In this document: positions 9,602-17,680 of the stretch, in pieces
How positions within the stretch are numbered: the stretch's first letter is position 1
Layout: each line of letters starts with the position of its first letter
Assembly: GCA_902761585.1 (NCBI GenBank)
Contig: CACWKX010000009.1
Location: forward strand, 1 to 64,000
Reading direction: 5' to 3'
DNA length: 64,000 nt
Source: an uncultured Lachnospiraceae bacterium
GTDB lineage: Bacteria > Bacillota > Clostridia > Lachnospirales > Lachnospiraceae
Program-made: the position numbers and the translations under genes
Notes under the pieces: model-generated
Databases searched by the model: none
Told to the model about the DNA's origin: nothing
What the model saw: the letters and a program-made list of their open reading frames with translations, nothing else

Positions 9602-9674
9602 GCATCTGTAGCTCAGCGGATAGAGCAGCGGTTTCCGGTACCGCGTGTCGGGGGTTCGAGTCCCTTCAGATGCG
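9602..9674 (+). tRNA. tRNA-Arg (anticodon CCG)
   Basis: A full cloverleaf folds from this 73-nt stretch. The acceptor is GCATCTG/CAGATGC (7 perfect pairs), the D arm GCTC/GAGC, and the anticodon arm GCGGT/ACCGC with loop TTCCGGT, giving anticodon CCG, which reads CGG (Arg). The variable loop is 5 nt. The T arm GGGGG-TTCGAGT-CCCTT uses two G-T pairs. The discriminator is G, and CCA is not encoded. Confidence 0.95.
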
Positions 9675-9731
9675 TGATTGATACGGCAATCCTGGCCGAT
9701 CATAAATTCAGGCATGATCTGGAGGGAGCTT

Positions 9732-10799
9732 ATGGATAATTTCAGAGAGTGGCTTTCTGACAATCTGCGGTACATCCTTCTTGGGATTGCTGTCTGCCTG
9801 GTGGTTGTCATTGTTGTCTGTGTTGTCAGACTTGTGGGCGGTTCATCCGGGAACAGTAAAGAGACAGATGCACAGGCTGTCGAGCAGGTGACAGAAGCTT
9901 CGCAGAATACGGCAGTATCTTCAAAAGCAACGGAAGCCTCCTCAAGCTTGAAGAAAGATGACGCCTCAATCCTGGAACTGGTAAAAAAGTATTATACAGC
10001 TGTCGCGGCGAAGGATGCTGCCACGCTTGCCACAATTGTAAGTCCGTGGACGGATGATATGCAGAACAGCATTCTTTCGAACACGATGATCGAGAGCTAC
10101 GACAATATATCCACGTATTCGAAGGCAGGCCCGTCGGATGGAACCTATGTTGTCTATGCTTATTACGATGGAAAGATTAAAGATATCAGTACGGAAGCGC
10201 CGAGCCTGGCTCTCTTATATGTGGTGACGGATGACTCAGGCAATCTTGTTGTAGGAGACCGGAATGCGTCGACTGAGGTCGCGGATTTTATCAGCAAAGC
10301 AACAGCTGCCTCTGATGTTCAGGCATTGAAGAATGATGTCAACCAGAAGCTTCTCGAGGCGGAGAATTCCGACCCTGATCTGAAGGCCTTCCTTGACAGT
10401 CAGTCTTCCGGAGCATCGGGAGAGACGGAGGAAGCTACGGAGTCTGATGCTTCTTCTGGAAACACTGCTTCCGGAGAAACAGCAACGACGACAGCTGGTG
10501 TCAACATCCGGGCGAAGGCGAGCGCGGACGCGCAGATTGTCGCAGTCACATACGCCGGGGCGGAAGTGAAGGTCATCGAGCGCGGAGATCAGTGGACACA
10601 CATCAATTTCGATTACCAGGGAACAACATATGATGGGTATGTGTCGACACAGTATCTTCAGTTTGGAGACTCTGGTACGGCGCAGACAGGTCAGACATCT
10701 GGTTCGGGGGCAGCATCAGGCACGCAGGCCGGTGAGACTTCCAGCGCAGGTACTGCAGGTACTGCGTCAGGTGGAAGCGCGTCAGGCGGAGCCGTGTAA
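9732..10799 (+). CDS. Membrane-anchored protein with C-terminal SH3b domain
   Basis: A 355-residue protein with an N-terminal transmembrane anchor (LRYILLGIAVCLVVVIVVCV, about 12-31) and an extracellular body. A Ser/Ala/Glu-rich linker leads into an NTF2-like segment (EGLVKKYYTA-type helix onward). A bacterial SH3 domain follows (GVNIRAKASADAQIVAVTYAG... to ...DGYVSTQYLQF, about residues 257-313), and the tail is Gly/Ser/Thr-rich. SH3b domains commonly bind peptidoglycan or wall peptides, so a cell-envelope role is inferred. ATG 9732 is chosen because GGAGGGAG lies just upstream at 9721-9728; an in-frame ATG at 9678 overlaps the end of the tRNA region. A hairpin at 10864-10891 probably ends its transcript. 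Confidence 0.75.
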   Translation: MDNFREWLSDNLRYILLGIAVCLVVVIVVCVVRLVGGSSGNSKETDAQAVEQVTEASQNTAVSSKATEASSSLKKDDASILELVKKYYTAVAAKDAATLATIVSPWTDDMQNSILSNTMIESYDNISTYSKAGPSDGTYVVYAYYDGKIKDISTEAPSLALLYVVTDDSGNLVVGDRNASTEVADFISKATAASDVQALKNDVNQKLLEAENSDPDLKAFLDSQSSGASGETEEATESDASSGNTASGETATTTAGVNIRAKASADAQIVAVTYAGAEVKVIERGDQWTHINFDYQGTTYDGYVSTQYLQFGDSGTAQTGQTSGSGAASGTQAGETSSAGTAGTASGGSASGGAV

Positions 10800-10863
10800 G
10801 AGGGCTGGGAGACCAGTCGGGTCAGAAGGACTCAAAAGAAAAAGGATATAGACGTAGTGTAAC

Positions 10864-10891
10864 AGAGCTGCTGCATGAATGCGGCAGCTCT
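10864..10891 (+). terminator. Hairpin terminator after the SH3 gene
   Basis: AGAGCTGC (10864-10871) pairs with GCAGCTCT (10884-10891) across a 12-nt loop and is followed by a weak T-rich tail (TTCTGT). It lies between the SH3 gene and rluF. It closely resembles the hairpin after rplS at 45336-45360, including the following CTGTATC. Confidence 0.6.
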
Positions 10892-10917
10892 TTCTGTATC
10901 TGTCAGGGGAGATGGAG

Positions 10918-11643
10918 ATGCGGCTGAATAAGTATCTGGCACAATGCGGTGTATGCAGCCGAAGAGAGGCCGACCGTCTGGTTGAACAAGGCCGGATCCG
11001 GATAAACGGCCAGACGGCAAAGGTGGGAATGGAGGTCGGACCTCAGGATGATGTGACGGCAGACGGAAAAAAGATCACAATACAGGAAAGGGAAATCTTT
11101 CTGGCTGTGAACAAACCCAGGGGAGTCGTTGTCACAACAGACCGCACACATGGAGACAGGCTGCTGGAGGATCTGATTGATATTCCTCAGAGAGTGTTTC
11201 CAGTCGGGCGGCTGGATAAGGAATCAGAGGGATTGATTCTGATGACAAACAATGGGGATGTGTCCAACAGGATTCAGAAAGCACGTGGCTGTCATGAAAA
11301 GGAATACCTGGTTACAATAGATAAACCTGTATCAGATCTGCTGGTCTCTTCGCTGGCGGCTGGGGTAAGGCTTCCAGAGCTTGACCGAACAACAAGACCT
11401 TGCCGTGTCAGAAAAACAGGGACTAATTCTTTCGATATCATTCTCACGGAGGGGATGAACAGGCAGATTCGACGGATGTGCGGAGTGTTCGACTGCAGGG
11501 TACAAAAACTAGAACGGATTCGTGTTATGAATATCCGCCTTGGAAATCTGAAAACAGGGATGTACCGGGAACTGACGAGACAGGAAGTGGAAGAACTGAA
11601 GCGCCTGACCGGAGCTTCAGATGAAAGGTTGCAAACCGGATAA
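10918..11643 (+). CDS. rluF: 23S rRNA pseudouridine synthase, RsuA/RluF type
   Basis: It isomerises a uridine of 23S rRNA to pseudouridine. The protein has an S4 RNA-binding domain at the N-terminus (MRLNKYLAQCGVCSRREAD..., about 1-60) and the catalytic domain, with the active Asp in VGRLDKESEGLI (about residue 98). The C-terminal GMNRQIRRMC...VMNIRLGNLKTGMYREL segment fits the RluF branch better than RluB, though the exact target is inferred. ATG 10918 gives the standard S4 start and follows AGGGGAG; ATG 10912 is an alternative. The earlier in-frame ATG at 10879 lies inside the terminator hairpin. It is 14 bp before ligA. Confidence 0.88.
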   Translation: MRLNKYLAQCGVCSRREADRLVEQGRIRINGQTAKVGMEVGPQDDVTADGKKITIQEREIFLAVNKPRGVVVTTDRTHGDRLLEDLIDIPQRVFPVGRLDKESEGLILMTNNGDVSNRIQKARGCHEKEYLVTIDKPVSDLLVSSLAAGVRLPELDRTTRPCRVRKTGTNSFDIILTEGMNRQIRRMCGVFDCRVQKLERIRVMNIRLGNLKTGMYRELTRQEVEELKRLTGASDERLQTG

Positions 11644-11657
11644 AAAGGAGAACACTT

Positions 11658-13670
11658 ATGGATGACAGCAGAATTGCACGAATGAAAGAGCTTGTCAGTA
11701 TCCTGAACCGGGCAGGGAAGGCTTACTATGTGGAAAACCAGGAGATTATGAGTAACCTGGAGTATGACCGTCTGTATGATGAACTCCTTTCCCTGGAAAA
11801 AGAAACCGGAACGGTGCTCTCGTCGAGTCCGACGCAGCATGTAGGTTATGAGGCGGTAGACAGGCTTCCGAAGGAACGTCACGAAAAGCCGATGCTCTCT
11901 CTCGATAAGACGAAGGACAGAGAAGCGCTCAGGGCATTCATTGGGGACAGGAAGACTCTGGTCTCGTGGAAACTGGATGGGCTGACGGTTGTCCTGACCT
12001 ACGAGGACGGAAGCCTTGCAAAAGCAGTGACACGCGGAAATGGAATCATCGGGGAAGTGATCACACCGAATGCCAGAGTGTTTGAGAACATTCCGCTGAA
12101 GATTCCTTACAAGGGAGAGCTGATCCTTCGGGGGGAAGCGGTCATATCCTATCCGGATTTCAAGAAGATCAACGAATCATTCGGCGCGGACAGCCAGTAC
12201 AAAAATCCGCGAAATCTTTGCAGCGGGTCTGTCAGGCAGCTGGACAGCAGGATCACAGCAAAACGACATGTCCGGCTTTACGCATTTGCGCTTGTCAAAG
12301 CAGATGGGGTGGATTTTCATAACTCACGGCTTGAGCAGTTTCGTTTTCTGCAGCAGCAGGGGTTCGAGGTGGTTGAGCATGTTGTGACATATGCGGATAC
12401 CCTGGATCAGACGATGGACTATTTTGAGAAGAAAATTCGCCATTTTGAGATTCCTTCTGACGGACTGGTAGCCTTGTATGATGACATCGCGTATGGGGAA
12501 TCCCTGGGAGAGACAGCGAAGTACCCGAGAAATGCTTATGCATTCAAGTGGAAGGATGAGGAGGCGGTCACTCGTCTCCGGAGGGTAGAATGGAGCGCTT
12601 CAAGAACCGGTCTGATCAATCCGGTTGCAGTTTTTGATCCCGTCCAGCTGGAAGGAACAACTGTCACAAGGGCTTCCGTGCACAATGTCAGCATTCTGAA
12701 AGAGCTCAGGTTGGGAATCGGAGATGAAATAAAGGTTTACAAGGCCAATATGATCATTCCACAGATTGCCGAAAATCTGACAAAATCAGGTACGGTACAG
12801 ATCCCGGAGAAATGCCCTGTCTGTGGAGGACGAACGGAGATTCATCAGGCGCTGGATGTCCAGACGCTTTTCTGTGAAAACCCGGATTGCCCAGCGAAAA
12901 AAATCAAGTCATTTACACAATTTGTGTCTAGGGATGCGATGAACATTGACGGGCTTTCTGAGATGACACTGGAAAAGCTGATCGGACGGGGATTGATTCA
13001 TACATTTGGAGACCTGTTCCGGCTGCGGCAGCACAGAGACGTGATTGTCAACATGGAGGGATTCGGGGAAAAGTCTTGTGACAAGCTTGATGAGAGCATC
13101 GAGAAGGCACGGACAACGACACTGCCGCGGCTTCTGTTTGCGCTAGGGGTTCCGGGTGTCGGAGTCGCCAATGCAAAAGGAATCAGCCGAGCGTTTGGAG
13201 ATGATCTCAGGCAGCTTCGGAAGGCGGACCTGAACCAGCTGACCGCTGTGAACGGTGTTGGGGACGTTATGGCTCAGTCCATCGTAAGATGGTTTTCAGA
13301 TCCGGGAAACAAATTGATGCTCGATGATTTGCTGAGAGAGATCCGGCTGGAAAAGCCGGACAGTGCAGGCGGTGAGGGAGAAGGCAGTCCTTCCGGAAAC
13401 AGGATTTTTGAAGGAAAGACATTCGTGATTACGGGCAGTGTTTCCCATTATTCGTCCAGAAGACAGCTGAAGGAGGAGATTGAGCGTCTGGGTGGCAAGG
13501 TTGCCGGTTCCGTTTCCTCAAAGACAAGCTTTCTGATCAACAATGATGCGCTTTCCGGATCATCAAAAAACCGCGCCGCGAGGGAACTCGGGATTCCGGT
13601 CATCACAGAGCAGCAGTACTTGGATATGAAGCAGCATCCGGAAGAGATACCGGAAACACCGGGTAGGTAA
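11658..13670 (+). CDS. ligA: NAD-dependent DNA ligase LigA
   Basis: It seals nicks in DNA using NAD in replication and repair. The 670-residue length is standard. Domains in order: the Ia NAD-binding domain; the adenylation domain with the SWKLDG motif and AMP-accepting Lys105; an OB fold; a four-Cys zinc finger (CPVCGG...CENPDCPAKK, about residues 387-415); tandem helix-hairpin-helix motifs (about 440-560); and a C-terminal BRCT domain (about 585-660). It starts 14 bp after rluF with AAGGAG upstream, suggesting an operon. The gene is expected to be essential. Confidence 0.97.
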   Translation: MDDSRIARMKELVSILNRAGKAYYVENQEIMSNLEYDRLYDELLSLEKETGTVLSSSPTQHVGYEAVDRLPKERHEKPMLSLDKTKDREALRAFIGDRKTLVSWKLDGLTVVLTYEDGSLAKAVTRGNGIIGEVITPNARVFENIPLKIPYKGELILRGEAVISYPDFKKINESFGADSQYKNPRNLCSGSVRQLDSRITAKRHVRLYAFALVKADGVDFHNSRLEQFRFLQQQGFEVVEHVVTYADTLDQTMDYFEKKIRHFEIPSDGLVALYDDIAYGESLGETAKYPRNAYAFKWKDEEAVTRLRRVEWSASRTGLINPVAVFDPVQLEGTTVTRASVHNVSILKELRLGIGDEIKVYKANMIIPQIAENLTKSGTVQIPEKCPVCGGRTEIHQALDVQTLFCENPDCPAKKIKSFTQFVSRDAMNIDGLSEMTLEKLIGRGLIHTFGDLFRLRQHRDVIVNMEGFGEKSCDKLDESIEKARTTTLPRLLFALGVPGVGVANAKGISRAFGDDLRQLRKADLNQLTAVNGVGDVMAQSIVRWFSDPGNKLMLDDLLREIRLEKPDSAGGEGEGSPSGNRIFEGKTFVITGSVSHYSSRRQLKEEIERLGGKVAGSVSSKTSFLINNDALSGSSKNRAARELGIPVITEQQYLDMKQHPEEIPETPGR

Positions 13671-13739
13671 ACCAGATGCAAGAAGAAAAATGCAGCAAAG
13701 GGGAAGAGGCTGCAGCCGGATCACAGGAGGAGGAATACA

Positions 13740-14678
13740 ATGCCGATTCGAATTCAATCAGACTTACCTGCGGGGGAAGTCCTTGACAGAGAGAATATTT
13801 TCGTGATGGAAGAGGGGCAGGCAGATCTGCAGAACATCCGTCCGCTTGAGATTCTCATCCTGAATCTGATGCCACTGAAGGAAGATACAGAACTGCAGCT
13901 GCTGAGATCGCTTTCCAATACGCCGCTGCAGCTGAATATCACATTTCTCACCGTCACAACACACCATGCAAAAAATACGAAAGCGGGTCATCTGAACCAG
14001 TTTTACCAGGAATTCTCGGATATCAGAGCGTCATTTTTTGACGGTATGATCATTACCGGAGCTCCGGTTGAACTGATGAAATTCGAAGAAGTTGATTATT
14101 GGAATGAACTTTGTGAGATTTTAGACTGGACGACGGATCATGTTACGAGCACACTCCATCTGTGCTGGGGCGCTCAGGCGGCTTTATATCATCACTATGG
14201 GTTGTCGAAGAGGGACCTTGGCTATAAGCTGTTCGGCGTTTATCGACACCGGGTAAAGAACAAGAAGATTCCGCTGGTACGAGGGTTCGATGACTTTTTC
14301 TTTGCTCCGCATTCCCGGTGGACTGAAGTTTCAAGAGATGAGATTATGAAATGTGATGATCTGGTCATTCTGTCTGAGTCAGACGAAGCTGGCGTATTTC
14401 TTGTCATGTCGAGAAATGGGCGGCGTATTTTCGTGATGGGACACCCGGAATATGACAGGCTCACACTGGACCAGGAATATCAGAGGGATAAAAAGAAGGG
14501 AATTCCGATCAGAATGCCTGTGAACTATTACCCGGATGATGACCCGGATAATAAGCCAAAGCTGAGCTGGCGTGCGCATGCGAATACATTGTATACAAAC
14601 TGGATCAATTACTATTGCTATCAGCTGACACCATACAGTCTTGGGACACGCGTATACACGTACGAAAATCTGCACTGA
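13740..14678 (+). CDS. metA: Homoserine O-acetyltransferase, MetA family
   Basis: It activates homoserine by acylation, the first dedicated step of methionine synthesis. The 312-residue protein has the catalytic Cys142 (LHLCWGAQAA), His235 and Glu237 (VMGHPEYDR). Residue 111 is Glu (TGAPVELMKF). In this family Glu at this position is known to specify acetyl-CoA, while Gly specifies succinyl-CoA, so acetyltransferase activity is predicted despite the historical succinyltransferase name. A clear GGAGGAGG ribosome site precedes ATG 13740. The metNIQ uptake locus lies about 7 kb away. Confidence 0.93.
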   Translation: MPIRIQSDLPAGEVLDRENIFVMEEGQADLQNIRPLEILILNLMPLKEDTELQLLRSLSNTPLQLNITFLTVTTHHAKNTKAGHLNQFYQEFSDIRASFFDGMIITGAPVELMKFEEVDYWNELCEILDWTTDHVTSTLHLCWGAQAALYHHYGLSKRDLGYKLFGVYRHRVKNKKIPLVRGFDDFFFAPHSRWTEVSRDEIMKCDDLVILSESDEAGVFLVMSRNGRRIFVMGHPEYDRLTLDQEYQRDKKKGIPIRMPVNYYPDDDPDNKPKLSWRAHANTLYTNWINYYCYQLTPYSLGTRVYTYENLH

Positions 14679-14704
14679 GCGGATCAGTCATTGGAGAGCA
14701 GAAC

Positions 14705-15703
14705 ATGGCGGCAAGGGTTGATTTAATCACCGGATTTCTGGGATCCGGAAAGACAACATTTATCCAGACGTATGCCAGATACCTGATGAGACAAGGGCAG
14801 AGGGTTGGGATTATTGAGAATGACTATGGCTCTGTGAATGTCGATCTGATGCTTCTTCAGGATCTTGAGAGAGAGGGAGCGGTCACGGAGATGGTCATTG
14901 GCGGGGATCTTTCCTGCTACAGGAGAAGGTTCCGGACAAAACTGATCACCATGGGCATGCAGAATCTGGACCGTGTCCTGGTTGAGCCCTCAGGTGTTTT
15001 CGATGTTGATGAATTTTTTGATGCAATGTATGAGGATACGATCAGCAGTCTTTGCGGAATCGGAAGTGTCATTTCGATTGTAGATGCTTCGATGGCGTAT
15101 CCTTTGGACCGCGATGCAGCCTATCTTCTGGTTTCAGAGGTGGCTGATGCCGGAATGGTCCTGCTCAGTCACGCAGAGAGAAGGAAGGATGGAGCCAGTG
15201 ACAGACAGGCGGATGAGACAGTCCGGTATCTCAACCAGGCGATGCAGCAGTTCGGATGCAGCAGAAGGTTTGTGGAACAGTATGATCAGAAGACGTTTGG
15301 CTATGGGAAGGATATACTCGTGAAAGATTGGAGCAGCCTGACAGATGCTGATTTTGAGCGCATCAGTGAGGCCTCCTACCGGTCATTTGATCATGTAAAG
15401 CTTCAGACAGAGCAGGCATTTCAGACCCTTTACTATATGAACCTGGGGAAGGAAAAGGAAGAGCTGATGTCAGCGGCTTCAGAACTGCTGGGAAAGGGCG
15501 GTGGAGAAAAAGAAAACCGTTATGGACAAGTCCTCCGGATCAAAGGCTTTTTCCGGGAAGGAGGAAAGTGGTATGAGCTGAATGCCACGCGCACAGGTCT
15601 GAATATCCGGGCGCTTTCGGAGGGGCAGGATGTTCTGATTGTCATCGGTGAGCATCTGGATACGAAGGCCATTGATGAGAGAATTGGAGCAAGGCATATC
15701 TGA
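14705..15703 (+). CDS. CobW/G3E-family P-loop GTPase lacking the CxCC metal motif
   Basis: A 332-residue protein that begins with DLITGFLGSGKTTFIQTYARYL, a textbook G3E Walker A, and has VLVEPSGVFDVDEFFD as in CobW proteins. Family members usually carry a GCxCC metal-binding loop; here the equivalent stretch reads MVIGGDLSCYRRRF with a single Cys. Metallochaperone activity of the standard kind is therefore uncertain. A C-terminal domain (about 225-330) ends the protein. ATG 14705 is preceded by GGAGAGCAGAAC; the frame is open upstream to an ATG at 14615 inside metA, which is unlikely. It leads a small cluster with a C39-like protein and a Cys-rich protein. Confidence 0.75.
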   Translation: MAARVDLITGFLGSGKTTFIQTYARYLMRQGQRVGIIENDYGSVNVDLMLLQDLEREGAVTEMVIGGDLSCYRRRFRTKLITMGMQNLDRVLVEPSGVFDVDEFFDAMYEDTISSLCGIGSVISIVDASMAYPLDRDAAYLLVSEVADAGMVLLSHAERRKDGASDRQADETVRYLNQAMQQFGCSRRFVEQYDQKTFGYGKDILVKDWSSLTDADFERISEASYRSFDHVKLQTEQAFQTLYYMNLGKEKEELMSAASELLGKGGGEKENRYGQVLRIKGFFREGGKWYELNATRTGLNIRALSEGQDVLIVIGEHLDTKAIDERIGARHI

Positions 15704-15809
15704 GAGAGGGCTGCCTGAGGGACTGGATTCATCCGTGCATGATGAGCCGCTGGCGGGAGGCTGGAGCAGTCAGTTTTCGAGCCCTTTTTAGAAATGGAGA
15801 TGCATATAC

Positions 15810-16451
15810 ATGAAAATACCGCTGCACTACCAGATGTCGGAATATGACTGCGGTCCCACGACGATGCTTAATGCCATCAGCTATCTGTTTGAGGTGGAGG
15901 AAATTCCGCCGGAGGTTATCCGCAACATCATGCTGTACAGCCTCGATTGCTACAATGACGAGGGACGTCTTGGCGAGATGGGGACAAGCAGGAGTGCGAT
16001 GATGTTCCTTTGCAACTGGCTCAATGGGTTTGGAAGGCTGGATCGAATTCCTGTGAGCGGGCAGTATCTGAGTGGGAAGATGGTTACCATGTCCCCGGAA
16101 GGGCGGATTGTCCATGCGCTCCGCTGTCATGGTGTGGTCGTTCTGAGAGTGATTATTGATGTCTGGCACTATATCCTGGTGACCGGGGTGGAGGAGGATC
16201 CCACTGGGAAGGGAGACCTGGTCTTCCAGGTATTTGATCCCTACTATGATGCAGATTCGAAGGAATTCTCCGGCCCTGGCATTGAGTTCGTGGAGGATCA
16301 TCCAAAGGAATACAACAAGCGGATTGCGCGAGACTGTTTCTCGGGCAATGGACTGTATACACTTGGTCAGGATGAGGAAAGGGAGGCTGTTCTTCTGTAT
16401 AATGGAAAGACCGAGCTTACCGAGGAGAAGACCATCGAATACTATATCTGA
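15810..16451 (+). CDS. C39-like cysteine peptidase-fold protein, cytosolic
   Basis: A 213-residue protein opening with LHYQMSEYDCGPTTMLNAISYL, the hallmark of C39-like papain-fold domains. The likely triad is Cys14, His120 (VWHYILVTG) and Asp143 (VFDPYYDAD), in the right order and context. There is no signal peptide or membrane segment and no ABC transporter domain, so it is not a bacteriocin exporter. The substrate is unknown. It follows the CobW-like gene by 106 bp and precedes a Cys-rich small protein by 29 bp, suggesting a functional set. Confidence 0.65.
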   Translation: MKIPLHYQMSEYDCGPTTMLNAISYLFEVEEIPPEVIRNIMLYSLDCYNDEGRLGEMGTSRSAMMFLCNWLNGFGRLDRIPVSGQYLSGKMVTMSPEGRIVHALRCHGVVVLRVIIDVWHYILVTGVEEDPTGKGDLVFQVFDPYYDADSKEFSGPGIEFVEDHPKEYNKRIARDCFSGNGLYTLGQDEEREAVLLYNGKTELTEEKTIEYYI

Positions 16452-16480
16452 CACGATATCTGAAAGCGAGGTACAGGGAC

Positions 16481-16699
16481 ATGAAGAGCATTCTGATTCG
16501 GGATACAACCAGGCAGGAGCGGGAGGAGATTGTAAGGCAGTCTCTGAGCTGGTGCGGGGGCGGCTGCGAAAACTGTTCCTCCTGCTGGCTCGGAGGTGGG
16601 AAAGCAGAGGACATTTATCAGCCTTACATTGACGGAGAGAAGGAAATATCGGAGATTAACCAGGAGTACCAGGCCAGCTATCAGCACGGGACTGCCTGA
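16481..16699 (+). CDS. Small Cys-rich protein
   Basis: A 72-residue acidic protein with a compact cysteine cluster at 25, 29, 32 and 35 (WCGGGCENCSSCW) followed by EDIYQPYIDGEKEISEINQEYQ. I recall similar small proteins in Lachnospiraceae, but no function is established. The four cysteines could bind a metal or an iron-sulfur cluster. The ATG follows AGGGAC weakly. The coding frame is supported by its position after the C39-like gene and by the strongly protein-like composition. Confidence 0.6.
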   Translation: MKSILIRDTTRQEREEIVRQSLSWCGGGCENCSSCWLGGGKAEDIYQPYIDGEKEISEINQEYQASYQHGTA

Positions 16700-16769
16700 G
16701 GAAAGTGCCTGCAAGAGCTGCAGCAGCGTCTGCAGCGTCTGTCAGGAACGGGACGGACATTGACGATAC

Positions 16770-16797
16770 TTGACATTCCTTCTGTTGCGGATATAAT
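16770..16797 (+). promoter_or_regulatory. Promoter of folT
   Basis: A perfect TTGACA (16770-16775) and TATAAT (16792-16797) with a 16-bp spacer. Initiation near 16804 gives a leader of about 228 nt that contains the THF aptamer. The 332 bp between the Cys-rich gene and folT hold this promoter, the riboswitch and its hairpin, and no gene. Confidence 0.85.
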
Positions 16798-16866
16798 CGA
16801 CTCAACGGAAGTAGTTGTACCTGTAATCTGAACAAGTTTGACAGCGTACAGATATCTTCCGCGTCA

Positions 16867-16974
16867 GGCGAAGTAGGAATAAGCGCGTGAAGTTTTCAGT
16901 GGATGGGGAGTTGCCCTGAACCGAAGATCCCGCCCTGCGGCAGGGGTCGCGGTGCTTATTCTGCACCCGTTGCC
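16867..16974 (+). promoter_or_regulatory. Tetrahydrofolate (THF-I) riboswitch aptamer
   Basis: The stretch matches the THF riboswitch in order and in base identity at conserved positions. P1 is GGCGA (16867-16871) with TTGCC (16970-16974). P2 is GAATAAGC (16877-16884) with GCTTATTC (16954-16961), 8 perfect pairs. P3 is TTCAG/CTGAA enclosing GGATGGGGAGTTGCC. A further variable hairpin is GATCCC/GGGGTC. The conserved GTAG, GCGCGTGAAG, CGAAG, CGCGGTG and TGCACCCG blocks are all present. It lies directly upstream of a folate ECF transporter gene, the typical target. Confidence 0.87.
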
Positions 16975-16995
16975 GCATATAGAAGATCAGGGAAG

Positions 16996-17031
16996 CCTCT
17001 ATGTGTGGACGGAACTCATGGAGGTTTTTTT
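16996..17031 (+). promoter_or_regulatory. Riboswitch expression platform: hairpin covering the folT ribosome site and ending in a T run
   Basis: CCTCTATG (16996-17003) pairs with CATGGAGG (17017-17024), then seven T residues run straight into the folT ATG at 17032. The 3' arm contains GGAGG, the folT Shine-Dalgarno site. The same hairpin could therefore terminate transcription or block translation. Which alternative pairing frees it is not obvious by eye. Confidence 0.7.
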
Positions 17032-17601
17032 ATGCGTAAAAGAGAGAATCATACGATCTGGTGTACGTACACCTTTGTCTCTATCGGGATGCTGGCTGCT
17101 GTACAGCTTCTTCTTTCCCGCTTTCTGTCCATACCGGTAGGCGGATTCGGAAGAATCTCGCTCAGCCCGATTGCCACGATGATGGCAGGACTCTGGCTTG
17201 GACCACTGGCCGGCGGCCTGACCGGATTGATCGCGGATATTCTGGGCTGTCTGATCCAGGGTTACACCGTCAATCCCATCATTACACTGAGCGCGGTCAT
17301 GTGGGGCGTTATTCCAGCCCTTTTCATTCCGGAAAGTGGAAAAAGGGGAAAAAAGATCCTGATGCTTAGCGTTTCCGTCGTTCTGACGGCTGTTGTATGT
17401 TCTCTTGGACTGACGACAGCAGGCCTTGTCCTGATCAATGGTTTCAATCTGTATTCGATTCTGCTGACGCGGCTGACTCAGTTTACTGTAACCGTTCCGG
17501 TATACTGCCTGTTAATCAACCTTCTGTATTTCAGCCCGGTCACGTCCATGGTCCGGCAGGCACTCCGTACAAGATTGCGTCATAGTCCGCAGAAGCAGTA
17601 A
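17032..17601 (+). CDS. folT: Folate-specific ECF transporter S component FolT
   Basis: A 189-residue integral membrane protein with about six hydrophobic spans that captures folates for a shared ECF energising module, which is not in this window. The signature GRISLSPIATMMAGLWLGPLAGGLTGLIADILGCLI (about residues 42-76) is characteristic of FolT-type S components. The assignment is strengthened by the THF riboswitch upstream. ATG 17032 is fixed by GGAGG at 17020-17024; the frame is open further upstream but that part is the riboswitch. Confidence 0.88.
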   Translation: MRKRENHTIWCTYTFVSIGMLAAVQLLLSRFLSIPVGGFGRISLSPIATMMAGLWLGPLAGGLTGLIADILGCLIQGYTVNPIITLSAVMWGVIPALFIPESGKRGKKILMLSVSVVLTAVVCSLGLTTAGLVLINGFNLYSILLTRLTQFTVTVPVYCLLINLLYFSPVTSMVRQALRTRLRHSPQKQ

Positions 17602-17680
17602 CAGCCGGTAAGTCACGGCATAAAAATATCTGGCCTCTTTCATGAACAGAGGATCAGCAGGAGCAGGGAAGGGGAAGCAG

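Noticed and set aside
10879..10917. Upstream ATG extension of rluF
   Set aside because: The added codons come from the terminator stem, and the S4 domain begins at ATG 10918.
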